64,000 bases of DNA from Sphingobacterium athyrii. Lineage in GTDB: Bacteria; Bacteroidota; Bacteroidia; Sphingobacteriales; Sphingobacteriaceae. The notes under the pieces are model-generated. The model saw only the letters and a list, made by a program, of their open reading frames with translations, searched no databases and was not told the DNA's origin. The position numbers and the translations under genes were made by a program. Each line of letters opens with the position of its first letter. Within the stretch, counting starts at the first letter, position 1. Shown here in pieces: positions 8,689 through 17,819 of this stretch. Where the stretch lies: contig NZ_QCXX01000006.1 in NCBI RefSeq assembly GCF_003071065.1, positions 310,001 to 374,000 of the forward strand, written 5' to 3'.

Positions 8689-11600
8689 ATGCAAATCTAT
8701 TCGGATAAAAAAGCGCCTTTTGCAAGGTGGCTTTGCCGTATTCATTTGTCCTCTCCGAGCGATATGTCGGATATCAATCGCCTGAGGACGCAAAAAGTCT
8801 GGAGAATTATGAAATTAACTGGAGTTTTGACCTTTGTTCCGCTGTTGCACCTAAGCGCTTCTGTTTATTCGCAGCAGGTGACACTTAAAGGACAGCGGGT
8901 GAAAATAAAGGATGCCCTGCGAACAGTAACCAAACAGACAGGATATGGCTTTCTCTACAACTCCAAAATGTTGGATGTAGAAAGTAGTATTTCTGTTGAT
9001 CTGAACAATGCTCCCCTGTCTAAGGCCATGGAGGAAATATTGGCAGCAAAAGGATTTAATTATAGAATTGAAGAAAATACAATTGTTCTGTTGCCAAAGC
9101 ATGAACGGAGCATTGATACCAAAGAAACGCCTATCCAAAGAGGTATTCGGGGAAAGGTTACAGACGATAAGGGAAAACCGCTGACGGGTGTTTCCATTGT
9201 ATTTAGTAAGGATCTCTCTTTTACTACTGATGCAAAAGGTGAGTTTAAGCTTCCTGTATCGGTAGACGGAAAGGAAGCTACGTTCAGTTTTGTCGGCTAT
9301 AAAAAACATGTCCAGGTGTTAACGGCTAAATCCGGAGCCTATGAGATCAAGTTGCAATCGTCGCATGAGCAATTGAGTGATGTTGTTGTAACGGGCTATT
9401 TTAGCCGGACGAAACAAAGTGTAACGGGGTCTCAGGTCGTTGTATCCGGCGAGGATCTGAGAAAAGTAGGGTCGCTGAACCTGATGCAGGCGCTCAATGC
9501 ATTTGATCCTTCAGTGCGCATGGCACCAAATCTGGAGTTTGGCTCAGATCCGAACCGTGTTCCTGAAATCACCATAAGGGGAGAAAATGGATTTGATTTA
9601 CGTTCCAGTGCGGATGATTCACGAAGCAATCCGAATGGCCCTTTATATTTGCTCGACGGTATCGAAGTGTCTGCAACGCGAATCTACGACCTGGACATGA
9701 ATCGTATTGAGTCCTTCGTGATTTTGCGGGATGCATCTGCTACTTCCTTATATGGGTCAAGAGGTGCCAATGGGGTTATTCTGATCACGACTATACCACC
9801 CAAGGAAGGCGCTGTACGGGTGTCTTTCAATACGACTGCTAATGTGTCTGTTCCCGATCTGCGGGACTACAATCTGATGAATGCCGGTGAGAAACTTGAA
9901 TATGAACGATTGGCCGGTTTGTATACCAGTAGGACCAATAGCCGTGAAGAACAGATTCTCCTAGATCTTAAATATAGTGATAGACTGGCGGAAGTTGAAA
10001 GGGGGGTGGACACCTATTGGTTATCTAAGCCTCTTACAACCAGTGTCAATCAACGCTACAATGCTTTTGTTGAAGGGGGGGACCGAAGTTTCCGTTATGG
10101 TGTCAATTTGAATTACGATAAAGATAAAGGGGTGATGAAGGAATCTGGCCGTGATCGTTATGGTATCAATGTCAGCTTCAATTACTACCCAAGAAAAGAT
10201 TTTTTAATCCGAAACGATGTTTCTGTCAATAATGTAAAAGGTTTCAATTCTCCTTATGGGACTTTTGATTCCTATGCCAAACAAAATCCTATTGACCGCA
10301 TTTACGACAGGCAGACGGGGGATGTCATTCGTTTTTATGAATTTAATAGCACCTTGAATCCCATGCTCGACGCTTTCTTGCCCAATAAAGATTTCAATCG
10401 CTACACGGAAATTCAGGACAATTTCAATATGGATTGGCGAATTAACCCTAATTTCCGGGTTACAGGACGGGCTTCTTTAAGCAAAAAATTGGCTAAGGCT
10501 GAAAAGTATATCTCGCCGTTCTCTTCCAAATTCGATCGGGAGACCGAATCGGATAAAAAGGGCAGTTATGAGATTTATGACCAGGATGATCTGAATTTTG
10601 ATGGTACTGTTACTGCTTCATATAATAAGATATTCAGGGATAAAATTACCACGAATATCGGTGTTGGCGCGAATGCGGTAACGACTTCTGCCGTTGGAGA
10701 GGGATACACAGCGACCGGATTTTTGAGCGATAATATGAACTTTATCCAATATGCACAGCAGTTTAAGGAAAATACTAGCCCTAAGGGTTATTTTGACAAG
10801 TCAAAGATGATCGGTTTTTTCCTTAATGCCAATGTAGGTTATGAAAATCGTTATTTTGTCGACCTTTCCTTTCGTACGGACGGTTCCAGCCGTTTTGGAC
10901 GGGAATCGCGTTTCGCACCTTTCTGGTCCGCCGGTGTTGCGTGGAATGCGGATCGTGAAAAGTGGTGGGATAGTGATGCGACCCTGAAGGTCCGGGCTTC
11001 AGTTGGTAGTACCGGATCTGTTAATTTTTCGGCAGATCAGGCATTGACCAAGTATGGCTATGATCCGCTATATGAATACAATGGATATTATGGTGCTCGA
11101 TTACTAGGGTACGGTAACCCTGCATTGAAATGGCAAAATACACTGCAAAATAATATCGGTGCAGATTTGACAATGTTCAAAAACCTGCTCGTTTTAAATA
11201 TTGATGCCTATATCAAACAGACCCAAAATTTGTTGTTGCCAATTGATATTGCACCCTCGACCGGATTTTTGAGTTATACCGAAAACCTAGGTTCTATGGA
11301 AAATAGGGGGATGGATATGCGTTTACGCTTTAACGTCCTTCGTGGAAAAAATCCAGTCAATTGGAATTTTACATTGGGGGCAGCGACAAACAAAAACAAA
11401 ATCAAGCACCTCTCTAATGCTTTAGAGGCAATGAATGAGGAGGCTGGTAAGAAAGATAATGTTACCGGACCTAAGCCATTGCGTACTTACCAAGCTGGGC
11501 GATCGCAGAGCGCATTGATGGTAGTCGAATCGCTGGGCATTGACCCAATGACCGGTAATGAAATCTACCGGAAATTAAACGGTGACCTGACTTTCGATTA

Positions 11601-12087
11601 TGATCCGAAAGATAAAATTATTGTAGGGGATATGAACCCTACATGGATGGGAACCTTTCAGTCCAATCTACTGTATAAAGGATTCAATTTATATTTCATC
11701 TTGGCCTATGAATATGGTGGAAAGATTTATAATTCAACATTGGCGCAAAAGGTTGAAGGGTCCAATCCTCTTTTTAACGCAGACCGACGTGTACTTTACG
11801 AGCGCTGGAAAAACCCCGGTGACATTGCTCTGTATAAACGTATCGATGATACAGAACCGCCTTACCAAACGACAAGGTTGGTGCAAAGGAATGATTTCCT
11901 AAGATTACAAACCCTAACGTTGACTTATGATCTACCTGCCAATGTATTGACGAATCTAAAGCTGGAACGTGCCCGCATTATGCTGACTAGTAACGATCTG
12001 TTTCGTTTTTCCACAGTAAAAATGGAACGAGGAACAATCTATCCCTATGCGCAGACCTTTTCGCTGGCACTTAATCTGACATTCTAA
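8689..12087 (+). CDS. SusC-family TonB-dependent receptor with STN signalling domain
   Basis: 1132 residues. The N-terminus is long, with the hydrophobic signal core at about residues 43-58 and cleavage near VYSQ, as is usual for receptors downstream of FecR. An STN domain (about 63-135: VKIKDALRTVTKQTGYGFLY) contacts FecR and transmits ligand binding. A carboxypeptidase-D-like domain follows (about 150-230: GIRGKVTDDKGKPLTGVSI), then the plug (VVVTGYFSRTKQSV; TSLYGSRGANGVILITT) and the beta barrel, ending LALNLTF. It starts 62 bases after the stem-loop of the predicted antisense RNA. The operon continues with susD, DUF4843, PKD-like, esterase and thioredoxin genes. The substrate is unknown. 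Confidence 0.95.
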   Translation: MQIYSDKKAPFARWLCRIHLSSPSDMSDINRLRTQKVWRIMKLTGVLTFVPLLHLSASVYSQQVTLKGQRVKIKDALRTVTKQTGYGFLYNSKMLDVESSISVDLNNAPLSKAMEEILAAKGFNYRIEENTIVLLPKHERSIDTKETPIQRGIRGKVTDDKGKPLTGVSIVFSKDLSFTTDAKGEFKLPVSVDGKEATFSFVGYKKHVQVLTAKSGAYEIKLQSSHEQLSDVVVTGYFSRTKQSVTGSQVVVSGEDLRKVGSLNLMQALNAFDPSVRMAPNLEFGSDPNRVPEITIRGENGFDLRSSADDSRSNPNGPLYLLDGIEVSATRIYDLDMNRIESFVILRDASATSLYGSRGANGVILITTIPPKEGAVRVSFNTTANVSVPDLRDYNLMNAGEKLEYERLAGLYTSRTNSREEQILLDLKYSDRLAEVERGVDTYWLSKPLTTSVNQRYNAFVEGGDRSFRYGVNLNYDKDKGVMKESGRDRYGINVSFNYYPRKDFLIRNDVSVNNVKGFNSPYGTFDSYAKQNPIDRIYDRQTGDVIRFYEFNSTLNPMLDAFLPNKDFNRYTEIQDNFNMDWRINPNFRVTGRASLSKKLAKAEKYISPFSSKFDRETESDKKGSYEIYDQDDLNFDGTVTASYNKIFRDKITTNIGVGANAVTTSAVGEGYTATGFLSDNMNFIQYAQQFKENTSPKGYFDKSKMIGFFLNANVGYENRYFVDLSFRTDGSSRFGRESRFAPFWSAGVAWNADREKWWDSDATLKVRASVGSTGSVNFSADQALTKYGYDPLYEYNGYYGARLLGYGNPALKWQNTLQNNIGADLTMFKNLLVLNIDAYIKQTQNLLLPIDIAPSTGFLSYTENLGSMENRGMDMRLRFNVLRGKNPVNWNFTLGAATNKNKIKHLSNALEAMNEEAGKKDNVTGPKPLRTYQAGRSQSALMVVESLGIDPMTGNEIYRKLNGDLTFDYDPKDKIIVGDMNPTWMGTFQSNLLYKGFNLYFILAYEYGGKIYNSTLAQKVEGSNPLFNADRRVLYERWKNPGDIALYKRIDDTEPPYQTTRLVQRNDFLRLQTLTLTYDLPANVLTNLKLERARIMLTSNDLFRFSTVKMERGTIYPYAQTFSLALNLTF

Positions 12088-12097
12088 AGAAATAGAT

Positions 12098-13495
12098 ATG
12101 AATAAACAATTTATTCTGATGAAACTAAAACTTGTATTACTCCTGGGCTCTTTATTCTTTTTGTCAGCCTGTAATAAATGGCTGGATGTAGAATTGGCCG
12201 ATAAAGTGACGCAGGAGAAACTTTTCAGTACACCACAGGGCTACCAGGAAGCCTTGGCAGGTGTATATAGCCAAATGGCCGATTCCAGCCTCTATGGAAA
12301 AAAGCTAAGCATGGAGGTGATGGATTTAATGGGAGACTATTATGGTACCAATAATGTTGCCGCTAGATATGCTAAACTTCGGGCCTATGATTATAAAGAT
12401 GCAGGCTCACAGGTAATTATTGCAAAAATCTGGAACCAATTGTACAGCGCCATCGGCGGAGCCAATAATATTATTGCATGGGCCGATAAAGATGTAAGCG
12501 TATTAAGTCCTGATATGAAAAATCAGATATTGGGTGAAGCGTACGCGCTCAGAGCCTACCTTCACTGTGATCTGATACGTATGTTCTGTCCAGATGTCGT
12601 CGCTTCACCAAAAGCATCAGGAATTCCATATAATTTGGTGTTTGGAGTTTCATTGCCACCGGTTTATACGGTGGAGGAAAATGTACAATTGGTCATTGAC
12701 GATCTTAAAACCGCGGAAAAATACCTGGCAAACGATCCGATCACACAAGTAAAGCCTTATGAAATGATCAATAAAAACGAGGCCGACAAATATGTCGCCC
12801 GCTTTAATCTATATGGAGTCAAAGCATTGTTGGCCCGTGTAAGTCTAATGCGTGGGGATAAAAATAATGCGATCAGATATGCGAAGGAGGTCGTAGAATC
12901 CCAAAGATTTAGACTTTTGGATTTTGCCAGTGTGGACAAATCGGAAAAGGAAATTGATATGCTGTTCTCAGATGAGCATATTTTTTCATTGCGAAACAAA
13001 AAGCTTTCCGATTTTACGACCGAAATTCACTATTCCCATACCGATGACAAAGGCACCACAACCCTAGCTTTCTTGCCTTTCGCAAATGTAGCGCAACTGT
13101 ATGAGGCAAATAATGATGATATCCGTTATATCAAATGGTTCTCGACCACAGACGGTTCCTTTATCAAATATAAGGTGGATAATAAAGATAAGTTCTTCCC
13201 CAAAATGCCCATGATCAAACTTTCTGAGATGTATTTAATACTGGCCGAATGTTACCTCGGAAAAGATGATCAACAGGCCCAATCATATATCAATCAATTA
13301 CGCGATCATCGTATCCGGAACAATGCGCACTGGTCATATCTGACTAAGGAATATATTATGCGGGAGTCGCAACGGGAATTCTTGGGTGAAGGTCAGCTAT
13401 GGTACGCCGTGAAAAGATGGAGTCAGGGCACGCCGAATATTCTATTCGTATTCCCTATACCATTAAAAGAAATTGAAACAGGAAACCGAAATTAA
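12098..13495 (+). CDS. SusD/RagB family lipoprotein
   Basis: 465 residues, 10 bases after the receptor gene. ATG 12098 is used; an internal ATG at 12119 would also leave a complete signal peptide. The lipobox is LSAC, with mature sequence CNKWLDVELADKVTQEKLF, a classic SusD start. The TPR-like scaffold is visible in GYQEALAGVYSQM, LGEAYALRAYLHCDLIRMF and MPMIKLSEMYLILAECY. The C-terminal half is short, ending PIPLKEIETGNRN. It should cap the SusC-type pore encoded upstream and capture the ligand at the cell surface. Its smaller size than the other two SusD proteins here suggests a shorter or simpler ligand, which is only a guess. Confidence 0.94.
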   Translation: MNKQFILMKLKLVLLLGSLFFLSACNKWLDVELADKVTQEKLFSTPQGYQEALAGVYSQMADSSLYGKKLSMEVMDLMGDYYGTNNVAARYAKLRAYDYKDAGSQVIIAKIWNQLYSAIGGANNIIAWADKDVSVLSPDMKNQILGEAYALRAYLHCDLIRMFCPDVVASPKASGIPYNLVFGVSLPPVYTVEENVQLVIDDLKTAEKYLANDPITQVKPYEMINKNEADKYVARFNLYGVKALLARVSLMRGDKNNAIRYAKEVVESQRFRLLDFASVDKSEKEIDMLFSDEHIFSLRNKKLSDFTTEIHYSHTDDKGTTTLAFLPFANVAQLYEANNDDIRYIKWFSTTDGSFIKYKVDNKDKFFPKMPMIKLSEMYLILAECYLGKDDQQAQSYINQLRDHRIRNNAHWSYLTKEYIMRESQREFLGEGQLWYAVKRWSQGTPNILFVFPIPLKEIETGNRN

Positions 13496-13506
13496 AATGG
13501 AATAAT

Positions 13507-14277
13507 ATGAAACGTAGATATATTATCATGTTGCTGTCTTTGTTTGTCGCAGTGGTTCATTTTTCATCTTGTGACCAATCGATAGACAATTTATATACAG
13601 AAAAGGCGCGTATCCAATTTAGATATTATAAGGAAGATACCATCTTGCAGAAAATAACAAGGACTTATGTCGACCGGAGTGTTTATTCTTTCGGCATGGC
13701 CGCAACGGATATCACAGAAGACACGGCACGGATTGTCGTTGAATTTCTGGGTTCAGCTGCGGATAAAGACCGTACTTATGGCATTACTGTGGGAGCTGAC
13801 TCGACAACCGCCGTTGAGGGGGTACATTATAAACCGATTTCGCCCACGCAAACTTTTCGAGCTGGTAGAATGAAGGATACCCTAAAAATTGTTGTGTTGA
13901 GATCAAACTTAAACAGCAGCTTTATAACGCGTGAAGACCGTAGGATTGCCTTAGATCTGACACCCACGGATGACTTTAATCTTGGGATGAAAGGTGGGTT
14001 GAGAACCTACCTATATCTCAATAATTATTTGTCTCAACCGATATGGTGGACCGATCAGCTGCGCGGCCCTTACCTTGGATTCTATCATCCGAAAAAATGG
14101 AAAATATTGATTTCTTTCAATCCGAAATTCTCCAATAAAGATAAATGTGATTTTGATATTAACAATGTAGGGCGGGAATATTTTAATGGATTGACCAGGT
14201 ATTTGAATGCTGTACCAACTTTTGATGATGAGACCGGAGCTCGAATTTATATGGATAGGATGGTGTTGCAAGACTAA
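13507..14277 (+). CDS. DUF4843-type lipoprotein
   Basis: 256 residues. The signal peptide ends at the lipobox FSSC. The mature protein begins with a short linker, then RIQFRYYKEDTI, followed by an Ig-like fold with VEFLGSAADKDRTYGITVG, AVEGVHYKPISP and the TLKIVVLRS strand, features of DUF4843 proteins. These occur almost only next to SusC/SusD genes with a PKD-like lipoprotein, as here, and are thought to be surface accessory proteins. The molecular role is not established. It lies 11 bases after susD and 24 bases before the next gene, within the same operon. Confidence 0.85.
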   Translation: MKRRYIIMLLSLFVAVVHFSSCDQSIDNLYTEKARIQFRYYKEDTILQKITRTYVDRSVYSFGMAATDITEDTARIVVEFLGSAADKDRTYGITVGADSTTAVEGVHYKPISPTQTFRAGRMKDTLKIVVLRSNLNSSFITREDRRIALDLTPTDDFNLGMKGGLRTYLYLNNYLSQPIWWTDQLRGPYLGFYHPKKWKILISFNPKFSNKDKCDFDINNVGREYFNGLTRYLNAVPTFDDETGARIYMDRMVLQD

Positions 14278-14301
14278 TTAAGAACTCTATAGATAGCATA
14301 A

Positions 14302-15972
14302 ATGATGAAATTTTATAATAAACTAGTTCTAATGTTAACCCTCAGCGCAATGTTAGGTTCCTGTTATAAGGATTTGGGTACGGGCCCTGGGGATTATGTG
14401 GAAATCAATGAACTGACCATCGCAGGTATCGATAAACAATATGCCCGTGATATGGATGATAGTTTGAAGATAACACCTCAACTTCAGGGCACACATTATA
14501 GTGATACCAGCAAATTTAACTATAGCTGGGATATAAATAATACAATTGTTTCTAATAGTTTAAACCTAAATTTCAAGGTAGCGTTGACCCCCGGAAACAA
14601 AATATCCCGTTTTATTGTGGAAGATAAAGCCACCAAGGTGAAAAGTTACTTTCGGTTTGACCTTAATGTTTCCTCCTCCACAGCCGGAAATTTGATCATG
14701 GTATTGAGTAAGTCCAAGGGAAAAGCGGAATTGTCCTACTTGCGTTTGGATAAACCAGCTAATTGGGCAATCAACTATTATGAGTCTCGATTTGGAAAAC
14801 CTTTGGGGGTAAATCCGCAACGGTTGGATTTTTTGATGGTGGAACCGACCTCTCAGGTTGCGTTGACAAACATTGCTCCATTTGCCAATCAGTTTGGTAG
14901 AGTTCTGGTATTAGCAGACGATCGTCTAGTTCTTGTAGATAAGAGCACATTGGAACCCAATGTTGTTCCCATATTGGAAGGAGAAGCTTATACCCGTTCA
15001 GCATCTTATCCCGCTCCGGATATTAGCGGCTACAAACCGGAGTTTATGGCACAGGGAGTGGAGATGTGGCGTAATAATCCTTATGGAAGCAATTTCCATC
15101 AGAGCATACACTTTCAATTGATTTCCGGTGGCGCATTATATTTTGCGAATTTGGCTCCGCCGCCTTTTACAACGAGTTTCTCCTACAACCGCAAGAGCGC
15201 TTATGGTCCCACAGGCTATTTTTCACCATTTGGGTATTTTGATACGATGACACCAACCCCCAATGGGAACTTATTCCATCACGGTTATACCTTAGGTAAT
15301 TTTATGTTATTTGATCGTGTTTTTGGCCGTTTTACATATGCTAGTTATGGCAGTAGCTATGCTATACCAACGACGGAACTAAAAGCTTTTCCCGGTCATG
15401 ATCTTCTCTATGGGTCTGCTACAAGTCAAACAGGAACCTCGTTTGCAGTATTGAAAGCTTCCGCGAATGCCTTGAAATTTTTGTTATTGGGCAAATCGGG
15501 TAATAAATACAGCTTAGTAGGTGAAGTAAGCGGTGGCGTCGCAAATGATCAAAGTAAGTTTTACAATATGAAAACTTCACCTTATGTATTCTTCACAGCT
15601 GGTAACAAATTGTATAAGTATAATATTTTGGATGTGACATCCAATATGGTGCCTAATTCGGGACATGTTGCACTTTCACTCTCTTCACTAGGTTATACGG
15701 AGGATGCGGTGATTACCAGTATGACCGTATCGCGCACCGAGAAAACTTTGCTCTTGGGCGTATCGCGCTATGGTGCAGATAAAGATGGCAATGGTGATGC
15801 CAATAAAGGTGATATTTTACGGTTTGATCTTGATAAAACGAGCTTAGGGCTGACCTTAAAAGAGAAATACGAAGGTGTGTCCGGAATACCGGTCGATGTC
15901 AAGATTAAGTATCAGACACATTGGCGCGATGGTAGATCCAATGGCGGTGTAACAGAGTTAGATAATATTTAA
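14302..15972 (+). CDS. PKD-like domain surface lipoprotein
   Basis: 556 residues with lipobox LGSC followed by YKDLGTG. The N-terminal roughly 110 residues look like a PKD-like/Ig fold (YVEINELTIAGI, FNYSWDINNTI, ISRFIVEDKATKVKSYFRFDLNV), matching the PKD-like family that accompanies DUF4843. The remaining 400 residues have repeated beta-strand blades with periodic Y/F-G motifs and may form a propeller-like ligand-binding domain. That is inference from the pattern alone. It probably serves as a second surface-binding protein of this importer. Confidence 0.8.
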   Translation: MMKFYNKLVLMLTLSAMLGSCYKDLGTGPGDYVEINELTIAGIDKQYARDMDDSLKITPQLQGTHYSDTSKFNYSWDINNTIVSNSLNLNFKVALTPGNKISRFIVEDKATKVKSYFRFDLNVSSSTAGNLIMVLSKSKGKAELSYLRLDKPANWAINYYESRFGKPLGVNPQRLDFLMVEPTSQVALTNIAPFANQFGRVLVLADDRLVLVDKSTLEPNVVPILEGEAYTRSASYPAPDISGYKPEFMAQGVEMWRNNPYGSNFHQSIHFQLISGGALYFANLAPPPFTTSFSYNRKSAYGPTGYFSPFGYFDTMTPTPNGNLFHHGYTLGNFMLFDRVFGRFTYASYGSSYAIPTTELKAFPGHDLLYGSATSQTGTSFAVLKASANALKFLLLGKSGNKYSLVGEVSGGVANDQSKFYNMKTSPYVFFTAGNKLYKYNILDVTSNMVPNSGHVALSLSSLGYTEDAVITSMTVSRTEKTLLLGVSRYGADKDGNGDANKGDILRFDLDKTSLGLTLKEKYEGVSGIPVDVKIKYQTHWRDGRSNGGVTELDNI

Positions 15973-15985
15973 TAAAGATGATGTC

Positions 15986-17785
15986 ATGAAGAAGATTTTT
16001 AAGGAAATATATTTTTCGTTTCTATTATTATCTCTTTTTAGCTTTTCGGCCTGTGTCAAAGATACAAGCCTATATTTATCGCAAAATAAAAAAGAGGTCA
16101 ATGTAGATGACTACGATAAAGATGGAACAGGGCCTGGAGCCGTCGAGGGGGAACTGACGCCGGGGGTACAGCTGGTTAAATTAAAGGTGACCTATAACGG
16201 GAAGGAAACGGAACGCAGGTTTAAGTACTTTATGCCGGTATCAATAGTCAAATCAAAGCCGATTTCCCTGATATTTAATTTTCATGGGAGCTATGGTACA
16301 GGATCGGATCCGATTGCGGGTGTATCCATGAGTGACCCATTGGCACAATTGGCTATCCGCGAAAATTGTATTATTGTTTTTCCTGCCGGGGAGGATACCG
16401 GCGCTGCTGTAAATTGGCAGAATTCAGATTATCATTTTCCTTTTGTGGATGCCATGGTAAACTATTTTAAAACGCATACGCCTCTTGCGGATGAGAACCG
16501 GATCTATACCTGTGGCCAGTCTAGCGGTGCGATCTTTTCTTTTGTACTGGCCTATTATCGTTCCGAGGTATTTGCTGCGGCCGTACCCGTATCGGGGCAG
16601 ATGAAGCTCGTAGAATCGAATCTGCCTGTACGGGCAGTTCCTATTCGTGCATTCAATGGCAAGAATGATGACATCGTAGTTCATTCGGCAGCATTAGAAA
16701 ATATCAATGCATGGGCTAATTTGGTCGGTGGGTATTTCGCTTCGGATGCAGCGGTGAGTGATACGTTGAAGATTGATAACTACAAGTCTTACATGACCAG
16801 AAAATGGAACGGTGGTAAGGCAGATATTGAATTCTATACGATATTAGATGAAGGACATGGTGTAAGCTGGTATTATATTGCTCCATTAATGTGGGAATTT
16901 ATGAATACCCATCCTAAAAATGCGGCTTCTACCAACATTTACCTGTCCTCACAGCTGAAACGCTTTGATGCGGTCGAGGGGCAGCCTTTTAGCTCGGAAA
17001 TCCGCTGTAACCAAGGTGCTGTGCTTAGTCTTGTGGCTGCTCCATCAGATTGGACTGTTACCTTATCGGGAAACACCCTAAAGGTAAAGGCACCAAATGA
17101 TTTCTTTGCGGCAACTACAGTCAATAGAAAAGGTGAGATTAAATTACGGGCACAGTATAATGGGAAAACAGCAGAATTATCTTTGCCTTATAGTCTAGCT
17201 GCACCAAAGACGTTTTTTGAGTTAGGTGATCTTGTGTACGATGCGGATTTTAAACCTACAGGTGTTGTTTTCTGGGTAAACTCCACAAATGTTAAAGAAG
17301 CCAAGATTATAGCTTTAGAACACACGGCGAGACCTTTCGGTGCCGTGGGAACAGCTTTCTTTACACCGAATCCAACGGATGGTTATGGCAATACATTGGC
17401 TCTGGTCGAACGCAATAAAGAACAGAATTTGGGACTGAATGCGGCCACGAGTGGATTTATGTATGCGTATGAATATAAAGCCGGTGCCGGCAAGACTGCG
17501 GGCTGGTATCTCCCCGCCGTAGATGAGCTGAAATTGGTCGATGCAAATCTGACAGCTGTGAATAATGCGATAAAAGCCAATGCTGGGACTGTACTGGACA
17601 TTTCTTCAGCGACAGGATCTTATCATTTGTCGTCGACGGTGACCAATAGTGCCGGGAAAAAGCTGTTCAATACCTTTGACTTCAATACGAATCCAAGCTG
17701 GCATGGGTATTATAATATAGCCGCGAATACGGCTGATAATTCACCTAATGTCTCCACGAGACCAATTAAACGGGTAACGAAGTAA
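15986..17785 (+). CDS. LpqC-like alpha/beta-hydrolase esterase lipoprotein with extra C-terminal domains
   Basis: 599 residues. The lipobox is FSAC (Cys23). The esterase domain (about 60-310) resembles polyhydroxybutyrate depolymerase/feruloyl esterases: the oxyanion motif HG at 100-101, nucleophile elbow GQSSG with Ser179, an acidic pair NDD at 227-229, and His291 in DEGHGVSW. After about residue 325 comes an Ig-like segment (EGQPFSSEIRCNQG), then a region resembling Lcl/DUF1566 (GWYLPAVDELKLV, ending STRPIKRV). The protein would hydrolyse an ester on or near the outer membrane before import by the adjacent SusCD pair. The substrate (acetylated or feruloylated glycan, or polyester) is not readable. 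The fusion is unusual. Confidence 0.85.
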   Translation: MKKIFKEIYFSFLLLSLFSFSACVKDTSLYLSQNKKEVNVDDYDKDGTGPGAVEGELTPGVQLVKLKVTYNGKETERRFKYFMPVSIVKSKPISLIFNFHGSYGTGSDPIAGVSMSDPLAQLAIRENCIIVFPAGEDTGAAVNWQNSDYHFPFVDAMVNYFKTHTPLADENRIYTCGQSSGAIFSFVLAYYRSEVFAAAVPVSGQMKLVESNLPVRAVPIRAFNGKNDDIVVHSAALENINAWANLVGGYFASDAAVSDTLKIDNYKSYMTRKWNGGKADIEFYTILDEGHGVSWYYIAPLMWEFMNTHPKNAASTNIYLSSQLKRFDAVEGQPFSSEIRCNQGAVLSLVAAPSDWTVTLSGNTLKVKAPNDFFAATTVNRKGEIKLRAQYNGKTAELSLPYSLAAPKTFFELGDLVYDADFKPTGVVFWVNSTNVKEAKIIALEHTARPFGAVGTAFFTPNPTDGYGNTLALVERNKEQNLGLNAATSGFMYAYEYKAGAGKTAGWYLPAVDELKLVDANLTAVNNAIKANAGTVLDISSATGSYHLSSTVTNSAGKKLFNTFDFNTNPSWHGYYNIAANTADNSPNVSTRPIKRVTK

Positions 17786-17819
17786 TAATTATAGGGGAAT
17801 ATGTGTTAAAAAAAATAAA

